64,000 nucleotides of DNA, taken from the NCBI RefSeq assembly GCF_014251275.1, contig NZ_CP059183.1:521001-585000 (forward strand). Direction: 5' to 3'. Under the pieces are notes generated by a model. The model saw only the letters and a list, made by a program, of their open reading frames with translations, was not told the DNA's origin and searched no databases. Shown here piece by piece: positions 61,492-64,000 of this stretch (position 1 is the first letter of the stretch; each line of letters opens with the position of its first letter). Source of the DNA: Blattabacterium cuenoti (lineage in GTDB: Bacteria; Bacteroidota; Bacteroidia; Flavobacteriales; Blattabacteriaceae). Both the position numbers and the translations under genes were made by a program.

Positions 61492-61742
61492 TTATTAATT
61501 ATAGATATAACAGACTTATTTTTTTTTATTTTTTTAAAATATACTAATCCATCTTTTATAGCATATAAAGTATGATCTTTACCCATTTTTACATTTCTTC
61601 CTGGAAGAAATTTGGTTCCTCTTTGACGAACTATTATATGTCCATTTTTTATGTTATGATTACCGTATACTTTTATTCCTAATCTTTTTCCTATCGAATC
61701 TCTCCCATTTCTAGAACTTCCTGAACCTTTTTTATGAGCCAT
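61482..61742 (-). CDS. rpmA: 50S ribosomal protein L27
   Basis: The 86-residue protein has the L27 N-terminus [21 protein letters not shown] and [11 protein letters not shown]. Its last codons ACT GGG TAG are bases 2-10 of tRNA-Arg(CCU). It follows rplU by 21 bases in the usual rplU-rpmA order. Confidence 0.97.
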   Translation of the reverse strand: MAHKKGSGSSRNGRDSIGKRLGIKVYGNHNIKNGHIIVRQRGTKFLPGRNVKMGKDHTLYAIKDGLVYFKKIKKNKSVISIINKTG

Positions 61743-61763
61743 ATTTATTTATACTTTTTTACT

Positions 61764-62087
61764 TTATTTTTTTTCTGAGAAAGAAATTACTTTAATCTTT
61801 GAAAAAATAGGTCTAAATCCATTTTTAACTTTGTAACCTTTTCTTCTTTTTTTCTTAAAAACAATAATTTTTTTTCCTTTTATATGTTGTAAAACTTCAA
61901 TATTTACATTTATTTTTTCTAAAAAAGGAGTCCCTATATGGATAATTCCTTTCTTATAAAAAAACAAAATTTTATTTAATAATATTTTTTTTCCTAAGTC
62001 AAATGGTAGATGAGGAACAAAAACATATTTATTTTCAAATAGTTTAAATTGCAACCCTTGTATATTAGCAATAACATAAGAAATCAT
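61764..62087 (-). CDS. rplU: 50S ribosomal protein L21
   Basis: The 107-residue protein matches L21 (YVIANIQGLQFKLFE, IVFKKKRRKGYKVKNGFR). It is the first gene of rplU-rpmA and starts 11 bases after the sufS stop on the same strand. Confidence 0.95.
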   Translation of the reverse strand: MISYVIANIQGLQFKLFENKYVFVPHLPFDLGKKILLNKILFFYKKGIIHIGTPFLEKINVNIEVLQHIKGKKIIVFKKKRRKGYKVKNGFRPIFSKIKVISFSEKK

Positions 62088-62098
62088 AAGTAATATAT

Positions 62099-63340
62099 TT
62101 AATTTTTCAAAATTTTTTTCACTTTTAAAAGACTATCAAATAAATAATCTATTTCTTTAATAGTGTTATATATAGAGAAACTTGCACGTATCATTCCTGA
62201 AACATTGAAAAATTTCATTAGAGGTTGAGCACATAAATGACCTGTACGTACAGCAATTCCTAAACGATCTAGTATTGATCCTACATCAAAACAATGAAAT
62301 TTTTTTAAATTAAATGAAAAAATACTTAATTTTTTGGATAAATTTTTTGTTTTTCCATATAATTCAATTTCATTTTCATTTATTGAATTTAACCTTTTTA
62401 TAAAATATTTAGAAAGTTTTTCCTTATACGATTTTATATTTGAAATTCCTATATCTTCTACAAATTCTATTGCTTTTCCCCATACAATAATTCCCACTAT
62501 ATTCGGAGTTCCTGCTTCGAATTTAAACGGTATTTCAGAATAAGTTGTTTTTTTTAAACTTACATTTTTAATCATTTCACCTCCAAATTGATAAGGATTA
62601 ATCTTATTTAAGATACTCTTTTTCCCATATAATACACCTATTCCAGTTGGCCCATACATTTTATGAGCAGAAAATACATAAAAATCTACATCTAAATATT
62701 GCATATCTAAATCAATATTAGATATTGCTTGAGCCCCATCAATCAAAACGTATGAACCATATTCATGAGATTTATCTATTATATATTTAATAGGATTAAT
62801 TATTCCTAAAATATTAGATACATGACTAATAGAAACTATTTTTGTTTTGTACGAAATTAGTAATTCAAAATCTTCTATTTTAAGTTTTCCATTTTCATTA
62901 ATAGGAATAATTTTCAATATAGCTTCTTTTTTATTGCAAAGAACTTGCCAAGGGACTATATTTGAATGATGTTCTGCACAAGAAATAATAATTTCATCTC
63001 CTTTTTTTATCATAAAACTAATACTAGAAGCTACTAAATTAATTGACTCTGTAGTTCCTTTTGTAAACAAAATTTCTGAAGTATATTTTGCATTAATAAA
63101 GTTTCTAATTTTTTTTCTTACATTTTCCATTTTTGTAGTTGCTTTTATACTCAAAAAATGAGAGCCTCTATGTACATTAGAATTAATTTTAGTATAATAA
63201 TACTTATATGCTTTTATAACTTTTAATGGGTTTTGAGTAGTAGCTGCATTATCAATGTAAACTAATGGATTAGAATATATTTTTTCTTTTAAAATTGGAA
63301 ATTGATTTCTAATTTCTTGTATTTTTCTTTCCGAAAACAT
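62099..63340 (-). CDS. sufS: Cysteine desulfurase SufS
   Basis: The 413-residue group II desulfurase has YIDNAATTQNP, the PLP lysine in FSAHKMYGPTG and the active-site cysteine in RTGHLCAQP. It takes sulfur from cysteine for Fe-S assembly, needed by LeuC here. It starts 8 bases after sufD, the usual Suf order. Confidence 0.96.
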   Translation of the reverse strand: MFSERKIQEIRNQFPILKEKIYSNPLVYIDNAATTQNPLKVIKAYKYYYTKINSNVHRGSHFLSIKATTKMENVRKKIRNFINAKYTSEILFTKGTTESINLVASSISFMIKKGDEIIISCAEHHSNIVPWQVLCNKKEAILKIIPINENGKLKIEDFELLISYKTKIVSISHVSNILGIINPIKYIIDKSHEYGSYVLIDGAQAISNIDLDMQYLDVDFYVFSAHKMYGPTGIGVLYGKKSILNKINPYQFGGEMIKNVSLKKTTYSEIPFKFEAGTPNIVGIIVWGKAIEFVEDIGISNIKSYKEKLSKYFIKRLNSINENEIELYGKTKNLSKKLSIFSFNLKKFHCFDVGSILDRLGIAVRTGHLCAQPLMKFFNVSGMIRASFSIYNTIKEIDYLFDSLLKVKKILKN

Positions 63341-63348
63341 ATTTTTTT

Positions 63349-64000
63349 TTATAAAAGTTTTTCTATTTTTTTATTTACCTTTTTATTAAAAAAAGTCCTT
63401 AATTCAATATTATCTATAGTAGATAGTAATTTTTTTAAAAAAGATAACAGTATCATTTTCTTACTTTCTTTTTCCGAAATTCCTCTTGATCTTAAGTAGA
63501 ATAATTCATATTCTTTAATATTACCTATCGTACATCCATGAGAACATTTTACATTTTTAGAAAAAATTTTTAATTGTGGATTAGCATACGCTCTAGAAGA
63601 ATTTGATAATAAGATATTATTACTTTTTTGAAATGCATTTACTCCACTAATAAATTTTTTAACAATTATTTTTCCATTAAAAAAAACACTTGATTTTTCC
63701 GATAAAATACTCTTATACAATTGATAACTATATGAATTTGAAAATAAATGATTAATTAATGTACATTGATTTAAATATTGTTCTTCTGACAATAGAGATA
63801 TTCCATATAAATAAGAATAAGATCTTTCTCCACAAGAATAAAAATTTAAATTATTTTTTATAATATTTCCTTTATAAGAAAAAGTATAAACAGTACATTT
63901 ACTATCTTTTTTTTGTTTTAGAAATGTATTGTCTATAATTGAAGTTTTTTTTAAACAATCTTGTATTTTATAATACTTAATTTTACTTTTATCTAAAGAA
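63349..64000 (-). CDS. sufD: Fe-S cluster assembly protein SufD, C-terminal part
   Basis: The frame runs to the window edge; the visible C-terminal 216 or so residues show the SufB/SufD beta-helix (CGERSYSYLYGI, INHLFSNSYSYQLYKSIL) and the typical SRAYANPQLKIFSKNVKCSHGCTIG-type block, then the end helices. It scaffolds Fe-S assembly with SufB and SufC upstream, outside the window. The start is not in the window. Confidence 0.93.
   Translation of the reverse strand, partial: SLDKSKIKYYKIQDCLKKTSIIDNTFLKQKKDSKCTVYTFSYKGNIIKNNLNFYSCGERSYSYLYGISLLSEEQYLNQCTLINHLFSNSYSYQLYKSILSEKSSVFFNGKIIVKKFISGVNAFQKSNNILLSNSSRAYANPQLKIFSKNVKCSHGCTIGNIKEYELFYLRSRGISEKESKKMILLSFLKKLLSTIDNIELRTFFNKKVNKKIEKLL

Overview
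The window is one continuous piece of a very AT-rich, tightly packed genome in which every well-resolved gene is housekeeping or biosynthetic. Several traits point to Flavobacteriales (Bacteroidetes): a PDH E1-alpha/E2 pair, a CNNM transporter next to a PpiD-type isomerase, an engB/alpha-beta hydrolase pair, a DUF2795 protein, a 465-residue arginine decarboxylase beside an agmatinase, a SecA without a zinc finger, a eukaryotic-type GlyS and menaquinone synthesis. The small genes, overlapping ends, lysine/isoleucine/asparagine-rich proteins, poly(A)-tract frameshifts and absence of mobile elements point to an insect endosymbiont. A Blattabacterium-like cockroach symbiont fits best. That is an inference from gene content and composition, not a database match.

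Layout. 1-6.1 kb: end of pdhA, pdhC, a frameshifted terC, tatA, a ppiD-like isomerase and a CorC/CNNM transporter. 6.3-16.6 kb: tRNA-Phe; the nadK-uppS-bamA operon; a mevalonate-kinase-like gene, an RluB-like gene and aroQ; then engB, a hydrolase, rnc, fabF and acpP. 16.6-17.4 kb is the only long stretch without an intact gene and may hold eroded coding remnants. 17.4-22.8 kb: atpD-atpC, ribF and an AddB/RecB-like nuclease. 22.7-27 kb: a complete leuA-leuC-leuD-leuB operon. 27-35 kb: a conserved hypothetical, a small membrane protein, tyrS, era, clpB and prfB. 35-41 kb: speA-speB-cmk-fabG-menD, with a SanA-like gene convergent to menD. 41-49.4 kb: secA, a DUF2795 gene, a 16-bp tandem repeat, fmt, hup, pdxH, a CAU tRNA and a pheT lacking a domain. 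49.4-57.8 kb: glyS, trxB, a frameshifted HsdR_N-like gene, gapA, lepA, tRNA-Arg(CCG), pth, sucD, fabZ and rpmH. 57.8-64 kb: an M14 carboxypeptidase, a CPBP protease, rnz, rbfA, two tail-to-tail tRNAs, rpmA overlapping tRNA-Arg(CCU), rplU, sufS and the end of sufD.

How it works together. The genes cover pyruvate oxidation and part of the TCA cycle and ATP synthase, fatty-acid elongation, leucine synthesis for the host, isoprenoid and menaquinone steps, arginine to putrescine plus urea, envelope assembly (BamA, SecA, TatA, UppS) and translation. No exotic system such as CRISPR, a prophage or a secretion island was seen.

The notable signals are erosion and compaction. Two genes are broken at A-runs while their reading frames beyond the break remain conserved, which suggests rescue by polymerase or ribosome slippage. 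Other signals are a tRNA overlapping a ribosomal-protein gene, a PheT without its tRNA-binding domain, an RF2 without its programmed frameshift, a perfect 17-bp hairpin inside menD, and a 16-bp tandem array in a divergent promoter region.
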